Shown: positions 1-11,600 of the stretch, in pieces
How the letters are laid out: the number at the start of each line of letters is the position of its first letter
Numbering within the stretch: the first letter of the stretch is position 1
Assembly: GCA_011037195.1 (NCBI GenBank)
Contig: JAAEAF010002373.1
Coordinates: 1-64,000, forward strand
Direction of reading: 5' to 3'
Origin: Triatoma infestans
Lineage: Eukaryota > Arthropoda > Insecta > Hemiptera > Reduviidae
Length of the DNA: 64,000 bases
The notes under the pieces: model-generated
Seen by the model: the letters and a program-made list of their open reading frames with translations, nothing else
What the model was told of the DNA's origin: nothing
The model's database searches: none
Translations under genes and position numbers: made by a program

Positions 1-889
1 TGAAAAAAAAAATAGCATGTATACACAACGCAGTTATAGGGGGAACATGGGTTTGTCGTCGTATTCGGTATGTACACTAGTGGTTCGGTTTGGTACACTA
101 GTGATTTTTTTTTGTAGTTATGAGCTCGTTGGTAGTTAAATACCCGTTGCCGTGACGAAATGCTGCAAAATTTATGTTAGTACATGTATAATTAAAATTT
201 TAAATTAATAGTGAATCACAATTTATTGAAGGGAATGACCTGTAAGAAAAGGTAGAATAAGTATATAGATAAATAAAATAATATACCTGAAAGGGATTAG
301 TTACTTACAGTTGTGTTTTATTTAATGACGCCTAAGTGTTATGTGCACGTGTTAACGTCTTTGTTTGGCACTAGCTTGGTGAAAGGTGTATTGTTGGTCT
401 TCCGTCTCGAATGTGATATTGTTGAGTTTACCTGTTATTGGTATTATTCTACTAAACAAAGAAGCAATTTTTGTTAAGTTTTTGAATGAAGAGATAATTT
501 TAAAGAGGTTGTTTTTTTTTGTTTTTTTTTTTATTGTGACTATTTGTGTAGTCACTTGTAAGAAAGGATGTGTACCTGAAATATAAACAATTTTTAGTAC
601 CTTTGGCGGTAAAAGAAAAAAGTTATTAAAAAAATTGGCGGTAAATGAAAATAATTATTGTTACTAATAATAATAATAACAATAATAGTGTTTATTAAAA
701 TATATGTACATTTTCTTTTCTTTACAAAAATAAAAAAAAACCACAAACACTTGAGCATGGACCATGGTCCGTCTGCCAAGTTGACTCATGTTTAACTGAT
801 TGAACTAATTATTGTTACTATTGGCTGGGTGTGTATAGCCGAATTTATGTTTGTATGAGTGTTGTATGTGAGTGTTGTGTAACTTCCTG
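1..889. other. AT-rich intergenic stretch, no gene seen
   Basis: AT-rich sequence with homopolymer runs and an ATA/ATT-rich patch near 665-690. Short open frames on both strands look like chance translations of low-complexity DNA: low diversity, no recognisable domain. Confidence 0.5.
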
Positions 890-1076
890 GACTAAGGTGG
901 GTGAACCTTTCTCAACACTTGATGTGGTGTTTGGCACCGGATGTGGTGTTTGGTTGACCAATCTCTCCCAACACCGGAAGTGGTGTTTGTGAGTGAGGTT
1001 GGTTGACAAACCCTTCCCAACACCGGAAGTGGTGTTTGGTTGACGAACCTTTCCCAACACCGGAAGTGGTGTTTGT
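890..1076. repeat. Minisatellite with hairpin-forming core
   Basis: Four imperfect tandem copies of a roughly 45-60 bp unit. The core aacaccggaagtggtgttt recurs, followed by a ggttgac-aacc linker. Each core is a dyad (AACACC/GGTGTT arms around GGAAGT), so each copy could form a small hairpin. The open frame across it on the minus strand is a by-product of the repeat. Confidence 0.75.
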
Positions 1077-1555
1077 GTGAGAGTGTGATTACACTTATAA
1101 GAAAAATTACTTGAGATTCACTTAAACGTAAAATCGTTGAAAATAATATGTCTTAATATAAAAAAAGGTTATGTGTTAAGATTTTGCAAACTTTAAATTT
1201 ACTGTACAAAGATTGAATTAGAGAAAAAGCGATATAAATAATTATGCTTAAACTTTAAATTTTCTGTGCATGAAAGAAGAATTAAGCGTAAAACTTGCGA
1301 CACAACTGTCTAATCTCCAATTTTAGAGAAATAGCATTAATCAAAAATAAATAATAAAAAATTTACGAATTTAATTAGTAATCACTTATTCAAACTTAAT
1401 GACTACAAATTAGGCATGACCGGTTTAGTTACTAATGTATAGTGTAAGCTGTAGTGATCGCGTTATGTGGGTCATGTTGCTGCTGTGAGACAGGAAGTGC
1501 GGAGTTTACAGGTGTGTTGCAATGTATTAATTTTTTATTTACTTAGTAAGTTGTC
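1077..1555. other. No feature recognised
   Basis: AT-rich sequence between the minisatellite and the end of LTR element A. It may hold the flank of the truncated element, but no LTR copy matching 2940-3624 was recognised here. Confidence 0.35.
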
Positions 1556-1559
1556 TTGC

Positions 1560-2800
1560 GAAATGAATGCCGGGGTAATTGCCGTAGTTGTGGTCTGTAG
1601 AAACGCCTGTAACTGCCGGGAATTTAGCCGTTTTCTGGCTTGATGAGAAAACGGTTTCAAGCAGTATGGCCGTATTTATCACAATACTGACAGGCTGGTC
1701 TGTCAGTCGTATTTAACTTAGTTACTTCCGTATGACGCTGATTGTGGGATTGAGGTGTATTTGTGGGTTGGCGTTGGTTTGCGTAGTTGGTACTACGCCT
1801 TTGAAAATTATTAAATTTATTGGCTTGCGGCGAGAATTTGCCGAAGTTTGTTCGTGTTTTTAGAGCAGTGCAATGTCTGTCGAAATGGACAGATTTTTGA
1901 CTACGTTAAATACTGGGGGTCTATTTTTTTGAGTGCATTCTGCGTGAAAATGCATACTCCCACAATATTTGCATGGCGATGGCGGTAGGTTATTTTGTTT
2001 CGCCACCGGTTTAATTAATTTGGGTTTCGGCGTTATAGCAAACACTGACGGAGCAGAGTCTGCCGCCTTTATCTCTCTCAGTGCCGTGGTATATTCCAGC
2101 GCACTGTCTAAGGTTTCAGGAAGCTTAGTGCGGACCTCGTTCCTTAGATTTTGCGGAAGTAGCCTAATGAAGGTGTCGGTGGTGATTTTGTTTAACACCG
2201 TTTGTAAAGTTAGTTTGGGATTAGCTTCGGCCTTGTCTGAGATTAGAGCGTGCAGGTGACGGAGCTTGTCGGCGATTTTTTCTACCGAGTCATTTGGGGA
2301 AGCCTGCATGTTCGTGATTAGGCGTAACAGAACGAGAGGCGTTTGTTCTGTGTGGTACCGGTTGAGCAGCAATTTTGATATGGTTTTAAAATCAACTACT
2401 TGTTGATTCGCTACTCGAGTAGCGATATTTGGGTGTTGTAGAAGGTTTTTGCAGTACCGGAAATTTTGAATTCAACCACATCTAATGTGGTATCGTCGTC
2501 CCATCGTGACAATCTAGCACAGCGTTGTACCTGTTCTAGAAAAAGTGCGATGTTTGTGTTCTGTTCTCCGTCAAAACACGGAATCTGATTTAAAAGGTTC
2601 AGACTGGCAATAATGGATGTTTTATCTTGGGCCGGGGGAGCAGGTGCAGACCTTTCCCTTTCACCCAAGAGGTGTTGCACAGCTTTTTCTAGAGACATCT
2701 GTACACCATTAAGATTATATGTGGTCATGTTTTTAACTGATTGAGAGTCAGAAATTTTAATGGGACTTGCACGAGTTTTCCTTGATCCCCTAGTTTTCAT
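1560..2800 (-). pseudogene. LTR retrotransposon A: decayed gag
   Basis: Gag-like polyprotein of an LTR retrotransposon (Ty3/gypsy-like; the superfamily is inferred). It starts at the ATG ending at 2800 and runs leftwards in two main pieces, 2800-2411 and 2372-1860. The first has a gag 'tripartite' feel (PCFDGEQNTNIALFLEQV, then KISGTAKTFYN). The second has the helical capsid-like part (LPQNLRNEVRTKLPE) and a Cys/His knuckle, CKYCGSMHFHAEC. A second knuckle start (CQYCDKYGH) lies near 1675-1700 in another frame, followed by a stop. Frames are broken at about 2400 and after 1860, and no protease or RT follows, so the copy is truncated within gag. It sits directly downstream of a primer-binding site and LTR. 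Confidence 0.7.
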
Positions 2801-2919
2801 AAATTCACCAAAAATAGTTCAATTTGATTGAACGTATATGAACACAGTAAAAAATTAATAAATAAAAAAATATGTATAAAATTTGACTTACTCAGAAGGA
2901 ACTGGAATCGCTGTTCGGA

Positions 2920-2937
2920 TCCTAGTCGCTGCCACCA
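2920..2937 (-). other. Primer-binding site of element A
   Basis: On the minus strand TGGTGGCAGCGACTAGGA begins two bases after the LTR end (...CACTACA). The position and the leading TGG (complement of a tRNA 3' CCA) fit a minus-strand primer-binding site. The tRNA was not identified. Confidence 0.6.
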
Positions 2938-2939
2938 GA

Positions 2940-3624
2940 TGTAGTGGAATCGTTTACTGTGATTCCTGAGGTATGTAGTACATATCTTGAAGAGGGCGGA
3001 AGTTAGTTTAGAGATTTTTGGAAGTTAGAGCTCGAATTACTAACACTGAATTTATAAAAAATAGACTATATTTTTACAATAATTTAAATGTAAGAAATGG
3101 TAACTATTAACATGAAATACTTAGATAATTTAAAGTTAAAATAACAATTAATTTAAGATGATTAAAATTAATAAACTAAGATGCACAATTATGAAAATAA
3201 GTATAAGTAAAACCTGTATAGGGACGCGGAACTGCCGCGTATATTGATGTACTCGTATATAATAATGATCCCCTCTTCCAGTGGGGCGAAGTTTATATTA
3301 GTGTTACTCACACACTGTCAGATGTGTAAGCAACACTCACACCAAGACATCTCTCCTAGTGTGCGACCTTGGTTAGTTCGGTGACTAGTGATTTAGGTCA
3401 GTGGCCAGCTTTATCGGTGCTTGTGTTTGATGTAAAGTATTGACCCTTGTATTGAAAAGGGTTTCGTTTGTTTGGCCACGGCCCTTGTCTTGAAGTCAGC
3501 GGCCGACTAGGCCACTAGTTATAAATTATCCTTTATTCTTGCCATCCTTTGTGAAGATAGCAGCTGGCTGGAACCACTCTGACCTTGCTATGATTTTGAT
3601 ACCACTTTGACATATGTCATTACA
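2940..3624 (-). repeat. 5' LTR of element A
   Basis: About 685 bp bounded by tgtagtgg at the left and cattaca at the right, i.e. TG...CA termini with short inverted ends when read on minus. It lies between the primer-binding site of gag A and an unrelated gag fragment at 3625-3892. The inner edge is fixed by the primer-binding site; the outer edge is uncertain by a few bases. No second copy of this LTR was found in the window. Confidence 0.55.
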
Positions 3625-3892
3625 CAGTTGTAAATGTGCTTGTTAATACTAATTTTAATTCGTCCCGTGTTCTAATTATTGTTGAGCTTATTTGTTCTTT
3701 CGCGGGGGATACGATTTTTGAAAGGAAAATTCTTTGTAGTAATTTATTTTGTGGATGATCCGCGGGTGAGGCTACTGCGAATATTGCGATTATTTCTTCG
3801 CAAACTTCTAAAAATACTTTGAGTGTGTTGGGATTACCGTTAAATTCTGGGATTATATTGGTGTATGTTTTGTCGATTTTTGGAGTGGACAT
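3625..3892 (-). pseudogene. LTR retrotransposon B: gag N-terminal fragment
   Basis: A minus-strand frame of about 90 codons starting at an ATG ending at 3892. It begins MSTPKIDKTYTNIIPEFNGN and continues with a hydrophobic helix (VFLEVCEEIIAIF), like the start of a Ty3/gypsy-group gag. It stops exactly where the outer end of the element A LTR begins, which suggests element A jumped into gag B. The remainder of gag B was not found. Domain call by pattern only. Confidence 0.5.
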
Positions 3893-4451
3893 TTTGTTTA
3901 GATGATGTGTGTTTGTGCTAATGTGCTTAAATTGATATATAAATTTTTGAATATATATATAAAATGAAAAAAAAAATTCTTACTTAACTAACATGCACAT
4001 ATATAAAAGATTAGTGTACAAATAATATGAATAATATAAATGGTTAGTATAAATGATTGTTATACAAATTATATTTTTATTAATAATGTAAATTATATTT
4101 CAATAATTTTCTCGACTATGTTTTTCTTTTCTTTTTGTTTTTATTATAATTTTATTATTTTATATTTGGGCCAATTAAATATTTTTTTATTATTATTTTT
4201 TCTTGCGTTAATTATCTCTTTTTATTATTTTATTAATAATGTTATAATTCTTATTATTAATAATTTTCTTTTTCTTTTATTATTAAAAATTTCTACTAAA
4301 TTAAATTTCAATTTTCACTTGATTCTAAATTTTGTTACATCGATATTCGTTCGCGTAATCAAAATTGTAAATGGATAATTGCAATATCAATTTTCATTTA
4401 ACGTAAAGAATTAAAATATTGAGTGTACAAAGGTGGACTTACAATAAAATG
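3893..4451 (-). other. AT-rich leader of element B
   Basis: Very AT-rich stretch between a candidate primer-binding site (about 4452-4468, minus reading TGGCTACCACCATTTT) and the start of gag B. A 112-codon plus-strand open frame in it is almost wholly Ile/Phe/Asn/Leu and is judged low-complexity chance coding. Confidence 0.4.
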
Positions 4452-4468
4452 GTGGTAGCCATCCCTCT

Positions 4469-5050
4469 GTAACTCGAAATTTTGGCCTGGGCTGACCTTC
4501 GGTTTCTCTGCTTTGCTGGCTCTTCGGAAGACTGCTTCGGCGGTGACTCTGGTTGCCTGGTTGTTCTGCTTGCGTGGTGGGGTTCTGCAGCTAATCTTTG
4601 AAAAGAACTACGAAGATGACTAAGTCAGGCGACGATGTCAAGTTGCGAAAGGTATTCGTCCTCCAACTTGCGGGTCCCGTAAAGATAAGCTTCTTTTCCT
4701 CGTATCTGCGTTGCGACGAAGGATTGGGTGACTGCTCGATGTAGTACTGCAATCCTGGCATGTGTTTCCAAACGGAGTGATGTATTCTTGCAATGTCCGA
4801 ACCAATTATATTGTTTAGGGTTGTTAAATTGTTTTTAAAAAACTTTATGTATCAAACCATTGAGAGCGTACAAACAGAACGGCAACCAGCCTGTACAAGA
4901 ACAATGTATGTCAAAGTGACAGAGCAACAGAGTGACGATGATAGAAGTTGGAGGTATTTATATTCTTCGCCACTTGTTGTTTACTATTATATCTCATATG
5001 ACGCATTTAATGCAGGTGGTGTTTATTTCTATTGCATGGGAACGTAAACA
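4469..5050 (-). repeat. Candidate 5' LTR of element B with TATA box
   Basis: Begins tgtaactcg and ends cgtaaaca, giving TG...CA ends in the minus reading. It has a more GC-rich middle (4480-4780) and, on minus near 4945-4962, a TATAAATAC motif suited to a promoter. It lies upstream of gag B with the expected leader between. No second LTR copy was found, so the boundaries are inferred from termini only. Confidence 0.45.
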
Positions 5051-5360
5051 AGGCGGCTTTTTCTTTTGATACGATAAGGATTATATATACATAATATATA
5101 ACCTATATATTTTAAGGCTTCAGAGTAATTTCTTCTCTTGGTCGTATAATGTTTATTATCAAATATATTTAAGCTCATTTTTGCAAACTGAGCTATCTTT
5201 CCTCCTTCGCATTTGTGTTTCTCTCTTTTATCATCTTCACATCTAAGCATTTCTTGCTGTTTAACAATTGACTAATTAGAGAAAATAATTAACATTAGTT
5301 TAGTTACTTTTAACCAGTTCTTATTAGCTTTTAATTAGGCATTTAATATTTCTTTTATAG

Positions 5361-5615
5361 GTCCAATATGTTTTCCAATAATTGGATGTAGTTACATTAT
5401 GAAAAAGTATAGCATGAAGTATGGGGGATTTTGTGATGCATTAATTGAATTATGCAAATTATATAAAACTGATATACTGGGATTAAAACTAGGTGGTTCT
5501 TATACGGTAATAGTGCAAGGTGATAAACTTCTAAAAGAAACTCTAATAAAAGATGAACTTCTTGGACGTCCGAGATCTTTTTTCATATACCTAAGATCCT
5601 TGTGCACGAATAAAG
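5361..5615 (+). CDS. P450-1 exon a (proline-rich hinge, helices A-B)
   Basis: Acceptor tcttttatag|gt, donor aaag|gtaat; 255 nt, phase 1 to 1. Encodes the GP-x-FP-I-G hinge that follows the membrane anchor in microsomal P450s, then GLKLGGSYTVIV and a GRPRSFF segment. Confidence 0.85.
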
Positions 5616-8600
5616 GTAATAAATTAAATTGTTCTTATCATGTATGACTGAGTGCAATATGTTGTTTCTTTTATTTCTCTATCCTTCTCTTTATTACAAT
5701 AAATTATCTGTAGTTTCTATTATTTTATCAGTACTTTATAAATGTATTTACTTAAAATCAAAAAGTTGAATAATCAGCTGAACACATCTTGGTTGAGGAA
5801 TTCGCTCAAGATTTAAACTGACTGCGAAGGAGTGTGAGTAATAAATATAATCAGCAAAGGAGCTTTAAACGACAGCACTGCGATCTCAATGCGGTCTTAA
5901 CAGTGTTGCAAGAAATATGCTGGTATGTTCTCTGATTCACAGCAGGGCAATAACTGCATAGGCCACTACTCATTCAATAGATTTATTTGCTGATGGGACC
6001 TTAATAAACTCATTCGTACCACCGTTCGCGCAGTTCAACGGGTAAGTATAGGTTAATTTTTCTTAAAGACCGGAGATCGAAACTGACAAACCAGCGTCCA
6101 CCTTTCGTTCATTATGCTACATAATGTCCAGTCACTATAATAAATGCTGAATGTTTTGATGGCCTACTTGCTCTAGCGCACCTAGACAAACTCATACCAT
6201 TGTGTCAATCTATGATGAGTTATAAAAAAATTATAATATCATTAATTACAGTTTTTGAATCTACACCCAACTAAAAACTAATATTTTGGCGCAAGAGTCT
6301 GTGAAGAAATGAAGAGCCAGACGGCATTTGTATGGGGAGGCGTATTGTCATTGTCTGCGCGGCAGACACCCAAGGCGAGATGGCAAGTAGTGGCAAAAAC
6401 ACAAAAAAAATGAATAATAATGTTCAACAATGAAAACGAGACTTACCCCTTGGTGACGTTGAGTGATGAATAGACGCAGGCTTGATGAGACGAATGGCGG
6501 AGTGCGAAAGGAGAGGGGACGTATGGGTGTGTGTGATGTACGTATGGCGAAAGAAAGGAACTCAGGTGAGCGTAGAAGGATTAGAATGCTTCTTCAGAAG
6601 CGTATGATGTCGTGGTTGAAGCGGCAGGTGCTGGCGAGTCCACCAACGTGCAATGAGATCGCCTCGTGAAGATGCTAGCGCGGAGGGATGAATCTTGATA
6701 ATCACCGAAGAGTCAAGTTAATAATTACCACGGCTAATAGGCGCGTATAAGGCGACACAAAGTTTAAAGGCGAAATTAACAGTACGCCACAGAAGAAGAA
6801 GCGGTAAAACTGAGGTTAACTAGATGGGCGACAAAGAAGAGAACGGCACAAAACACTGTTAACCAGGCGAGATACAGAAGTGAAGTGAAGTAAATTTTGA
6901 GAAATAAAAGAAGGTTTGAAGAGTAAGGGAAACGGAAATAACGCGCGAAGTCAGAAGATGAAAGCGCCGGCAATCCCACCACCAAAATAGACAGAGAGGG
7001 AAAAATGCGGGGAAGCGTGAGAACGAGGCGGAAGATCAAAGAATAAACAGGAAATAATAGTTTGGAAATGGCAGGGGATTAGCAGTAGTGTGGTAATACA
7101 AAAGGGCAATAAAGGCGAAGCGGAGTTAAGCTGTCAAAGGTGCCGCGACCTAACAGTCATAGTTCACCATACATTCTACTTCCGTTTAGTTTTCATCTTC
7201 GCTATTAACAGTAGCTTTCCTTTTTTTTGCCCTATGCTGTATCAACGCCGCTTGAGCCCTCACGGAAATCGAACCCAAAATTCTCGGACTAGAGACGTCT
7301 GCGCTAGCCTCTAGACTAGGTGTGGGGCCAGAATTTAATCACACTCACAAATATCAATGCTTATTATCGACGTGGAAATGATTGTAATGAAGAAATTTAT
7401 TTGTGTAGTTTAGATTAATAAAACATTTTTTTTTAATTAAAGAATGAGGTTCGCCAATTTTTGATAAATAGCTCAATATCATGACAGAAATGTCACCAAC
7501 ATTGAACTATTTCGTAAAATAAGTAAAAAATATTTGTAAAATTTGTGTCCGAGCTGCCATTTTCGTGATAATTAATTTATTGGTTTTAGTTTTATTATTA
7601 AGAAATAGTTATTTATAACAGTATGTATAACAGAAACAATCACTTTTTCTATATTGTTTATTTTCATTCTTTTCTCTTTCTGTATTTTATAGGAATTACA
7701 ATGACAGATGGTGATCTATGGCAAGAACAGAGAACGTTTGCTATGAAACATTTGCACAATCTAGGATTTGGGAAGGCCCCAATGGAAAATCTAATGCAAG
7801 AAGAGATTCAAGTAATATACACTAAGGATTAAGGCAACGATTCCCACCTGTATTTTTCTGAAGTTCCAATCTGAACTTTTCCAAAGTTCTTTTGAAAAAA
7901 TAAATTATTTGCTCGATGCTGACGCGGTCTGCAAAATTTAGGCTGAAAACATTGGCTGAATTGACACTAAATAGTATTCGCAATAATCAATTGGGACTGC
8001 ATTTTCGAATTCATTTCTTTTTTAAAGCATAGCTTATGCTTTTAAATATAGTTTACGTTTAATTGCATTTAGTTTGATTTTCTGTGTTTGGTTTCCATTA
8101 AATTTTAGTTTGTTATGTAATATGCTTACATCGGTTAGTTGATTTTGTCATGTAGCGTGCTTTAATCAAAATGATTAACTGCCATGATATTAACAGTATA
8201 ATTCGATTAATCAGTTTTCAGCTACTTTTGTTTTGTTTTTGAGTTTTCGGTTTTTTTCGTATTGTGTGTAACTAATTTGTTTCAATTTTAATGAAAACTT
8301 TTTCACCATATTTTCTTTAATACCCCTGAAGAAGACAATACAATCAATTTACTTTGAATGTTATCTGAGAATTTGTTTATTTATTATTTATGACCGTTCT
8401 ACTTTAATTTCTTCAACCATAAATTAATGGTCGAGAAGCAATATCTACCTAGTTTTGTTATTAGAAATGCATTGCAATATAACATTACTAAAGTATCCTA
8501 CTTAAACATTATTCTGTATTATTTCAGAAATTTATAACTACAGTTCAAAAGGATGGATTAAAATCTGGAATGAAACCAGCGATTTCAAGATGTGTCCTAA

Positions 8601-11600
8601 ATGTTCTTTGGACATTAGTAGCAGGAATCAAAATCGATTCTGAAGATGTAGATGAACTGCTCACTTTAATGCATAAAAGATCAAAGGCATTTGATATGAC
8701 GGGAGGTTTAATGTCACAGTTTCCTTGGATTAGATTTATTGCCCCAGAAGCTTCTGGATATAATTTAATTAAACAATTGAATACTAAGCTGAGATATATA
8801 GTTAGTGTAAGTATACCTAGTTGACAAACATGTAGATATTATTTCGTATTAATTTATTTTTAAAACAATTCTTTGATTTAAAGCGGGCAATTGAAGAACA
8901 TAAAGCAACATATTGTAAAGATAGGACGAGAGATTTTATTGATGCTTTTCTTCATGAAATGTATAGAACTCAAGATAAGCATACAACATTCACAGGTTAA
9001 AATTCAAGATGTTAATAAGATTTATAATGTGACAATTACATCAAAAAAAAAAAAAAAACTGATGTGGAACGACTTTCTCTTACTGTAATTTACATAGTTT
9101 TGATTTATTTATTTATACGGTTATTACATATTTGCAAATTTCACATATAACTGAAAATGTGTATACGAAAGATAATATTATAAAAGTCGAACTTCCGCTA
9201 AACCTATGCGTTCTTTAAACACGGAATTTTGACAATTATTAGATTCATATTAATATCATGCAGATAATAGAATTGTATAATATATTCAATATATTAGGCA
9301 CTCTAGAGAAAAGCCTAAAGTCATACCTCACCTAGAACACCCATTAAAATGATTTATCTGGAAAACAGATTTTCAATAAAAGTTGTAGCTCTTCATATGA
9401 TCAGTTGCAAATCGCAGATCTGAAAGATCTATTCAGTAAAATGTTATTACAGGTCGACCGATTTTTACTGAAACTTTATTGTCACGTCCCTAATAATACC
9501 TAAACGTCACTGAAGTTTCAGCTTTTTACGATTTTCTGTTTTCGGATTTCATTTTTGAGTTATACTGAAAAATCACTTTTCGGACTTAGGGAACCTTAAA
9601 ACATGTATTTCTAGAGAAAATTTAATATCTAAAATTTTACAGTAGTAAGAGGAAGTAAATATATATATATATATATATAATGATTAATCCAAAAACGCAC
9701 AGAAAAAAAAGAATAAATATAGCAATTTTCACGCTAGTATGAACAATGTCAATTATCGTTTATAAATTCATCTCTTATTGTAAATAGTTTATAGAGCTAA
9801 GTTGTGAATTAAATAATGAGATTAATTATTTTACCATACCATATTTTAAGTATTTATTTTATATTAAATTTCATAAAGGTCCAAATTACCACTCATAAAT
9901 AGGAGATGACAATTAATTACAATTATAAATATTTGTGTGTTTGGAAGTCCATTTAAAATGTCATTTCAATGAGAAAAATACTATATTTCCCATTTTTCAA
10001 TATGGGTTTTTTCTGTACGTTTTTTCCCTGTGTGCAAATGCAACTAATTTAACAGTTAGGTTGAAATCTAATTTTACACATTAAATCATAAAATTTATTT
10101 GTCTGTGCAATTCTTAGAATCTAATAATTAATAAAACTAAGACGACATTGTTTATTGTTTGCTAACAATGTGATCAATTGATTTTTCAGATGATCAGTTA
10201 ATCATGGTGTGTCTTGACTTTATAATTGCTGGATCAGAAACAACAAGTTCAAGTATTGTATTTCTTTTGCTTCATATGATTCGATCTCTTGATATTCAGC
10301 AAACTGCATATGAAGAGATAAGTAGTATTTTGAAACCAGGACAAATATCATCATTAAAACATATGAAGCAGTGAGTGTTCAATAATTGATTAATTTTTCG
10401 TGATTTTTTTTTTTAACTTCCAATTGAATTATGTCATTTGTATTAATATTTTATTCGATTTAAACAAAATTAATTTTTAACAAAAAAGTTTTATATTTTT
10501 CGCAAAGTCACAAAAAGATTTTATATTGTGGGTTAAACCAGTAAACCTTGGATTTTTATAAGCTAAACTAAGTGTCTGCGCGGCAGACACCCAAGGTGCG
10601 GGGCGAACGTACGCCAAGAGGCGGAATACAAATACGAGAAGAAGCGACTGGTCACAGGCGCGTAAATACGTAATAGCAAAATCAAACAAAGTGGCAACTT
10701 ACCTAAAGATGGTGATGATAAGGGATCAGCAGGCGACGGTGAAGGCGACGGTGAAGGCGATCAGCAACGGGCGAAGGATAAGGCGCGGATAGTTGGTTGT
10801 GCTCTATAGGTGTGTGTGGGTATGTGTGTGAATAAGTGTGGCGGAAGAGAGGAGAGCAGGGGGGAGGGAAGGCGATTGAGTGCTTCGTGGAAGCGGATGC
10901 GGCTGCTGCTGGAGCGGCGAATCCCCAAGGCGTGAACAGTATACCTTCTTGAGGGTGTAGGCGAGAGAGGTGTTGTTCCGTCTTGTTGATGAATCAATAA
11001 CCACGCTAGCTGGCGAATAGGCGCGTCGAGGGCGAGTAGAGCTAAAGGCGAAAATCACTAAACTACGAACATAGAAGTTGACGCTCAGCAAATTAGAAGA
11101 AGAGTGAACGAGAGACGGGAAGGTCGCTGGCCGAGGCACAGGAAGTAGAGAGGGAGAACAGTGTGGCCAGATGGCGAAATAGGAAAAGGGGTGGAAGAGG
11201 GATGATGCAGAAGTTTGGGGAGGCAATCAACAGGGTTCTAGGAATCCATTAGCAAAGGCACACATAAACTGCCAAGCGGATTAGCACGTAGGCACGCGCG
11301 GGCGGAAGTGGGCGCGAGTGCGAGAGGTCAGGCGTATGACGACTAAACACTAAGAATGAAGCTATGTGGAATTTTAAAAGGTTAAACTACCTAGCACCCC
11401 TTACTTATGTCTATAGTCTTCCATTAATTATCTAATCTGACCTAATCTAATGGCCGGGGCTATTATCTATGGTAGATGCTCTAAGATAGAGCTATTGTGT
11501 TTCGCTTAATTACTCTCACAAGGCCTATCTCATTAATGAATACGAGGTTTGATTTAAAAGAAGTCTTCGATTTCAAGATCACCCCAATAACTTCCATATC

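Larger units (their letters stand above)
5616..7692 (+). other. P450-1 intron with repeat insertions
   Basis: 2.1-kb GT-AG intron. 5760-6340 shows no recognisable element. A GC-rich dispersed repeat (6350-7080) and a tRNA-like sequence (7246-7326) occupy most of the rest; 7330-7690 is plain AT-rich sequence. Confidence 0.6.

Noticed and set aside
4040..4378. 112-codon plus frame resembling a multi-span membrane protein
   Set aside because: Almost only Ile, Phe, Asn, Leu from AT-rich DNA in an LTR element leader; also tested and rejected as the P450-1 anchor exon because no donor and no basic stop-transfer segment followed.
7246..7326. Functional tRNA-Glu gene on minus
   Set aside because: T stem and acceptor stem mismatched; most likely a SINE head or relic.
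10761..11226. Ser/Pro/His-rich minus frames in GC-rich repeat copy 2
   Set aside because: Not conserved in copy 1 at 6350-7080; chance coding in GC-rich DNA.
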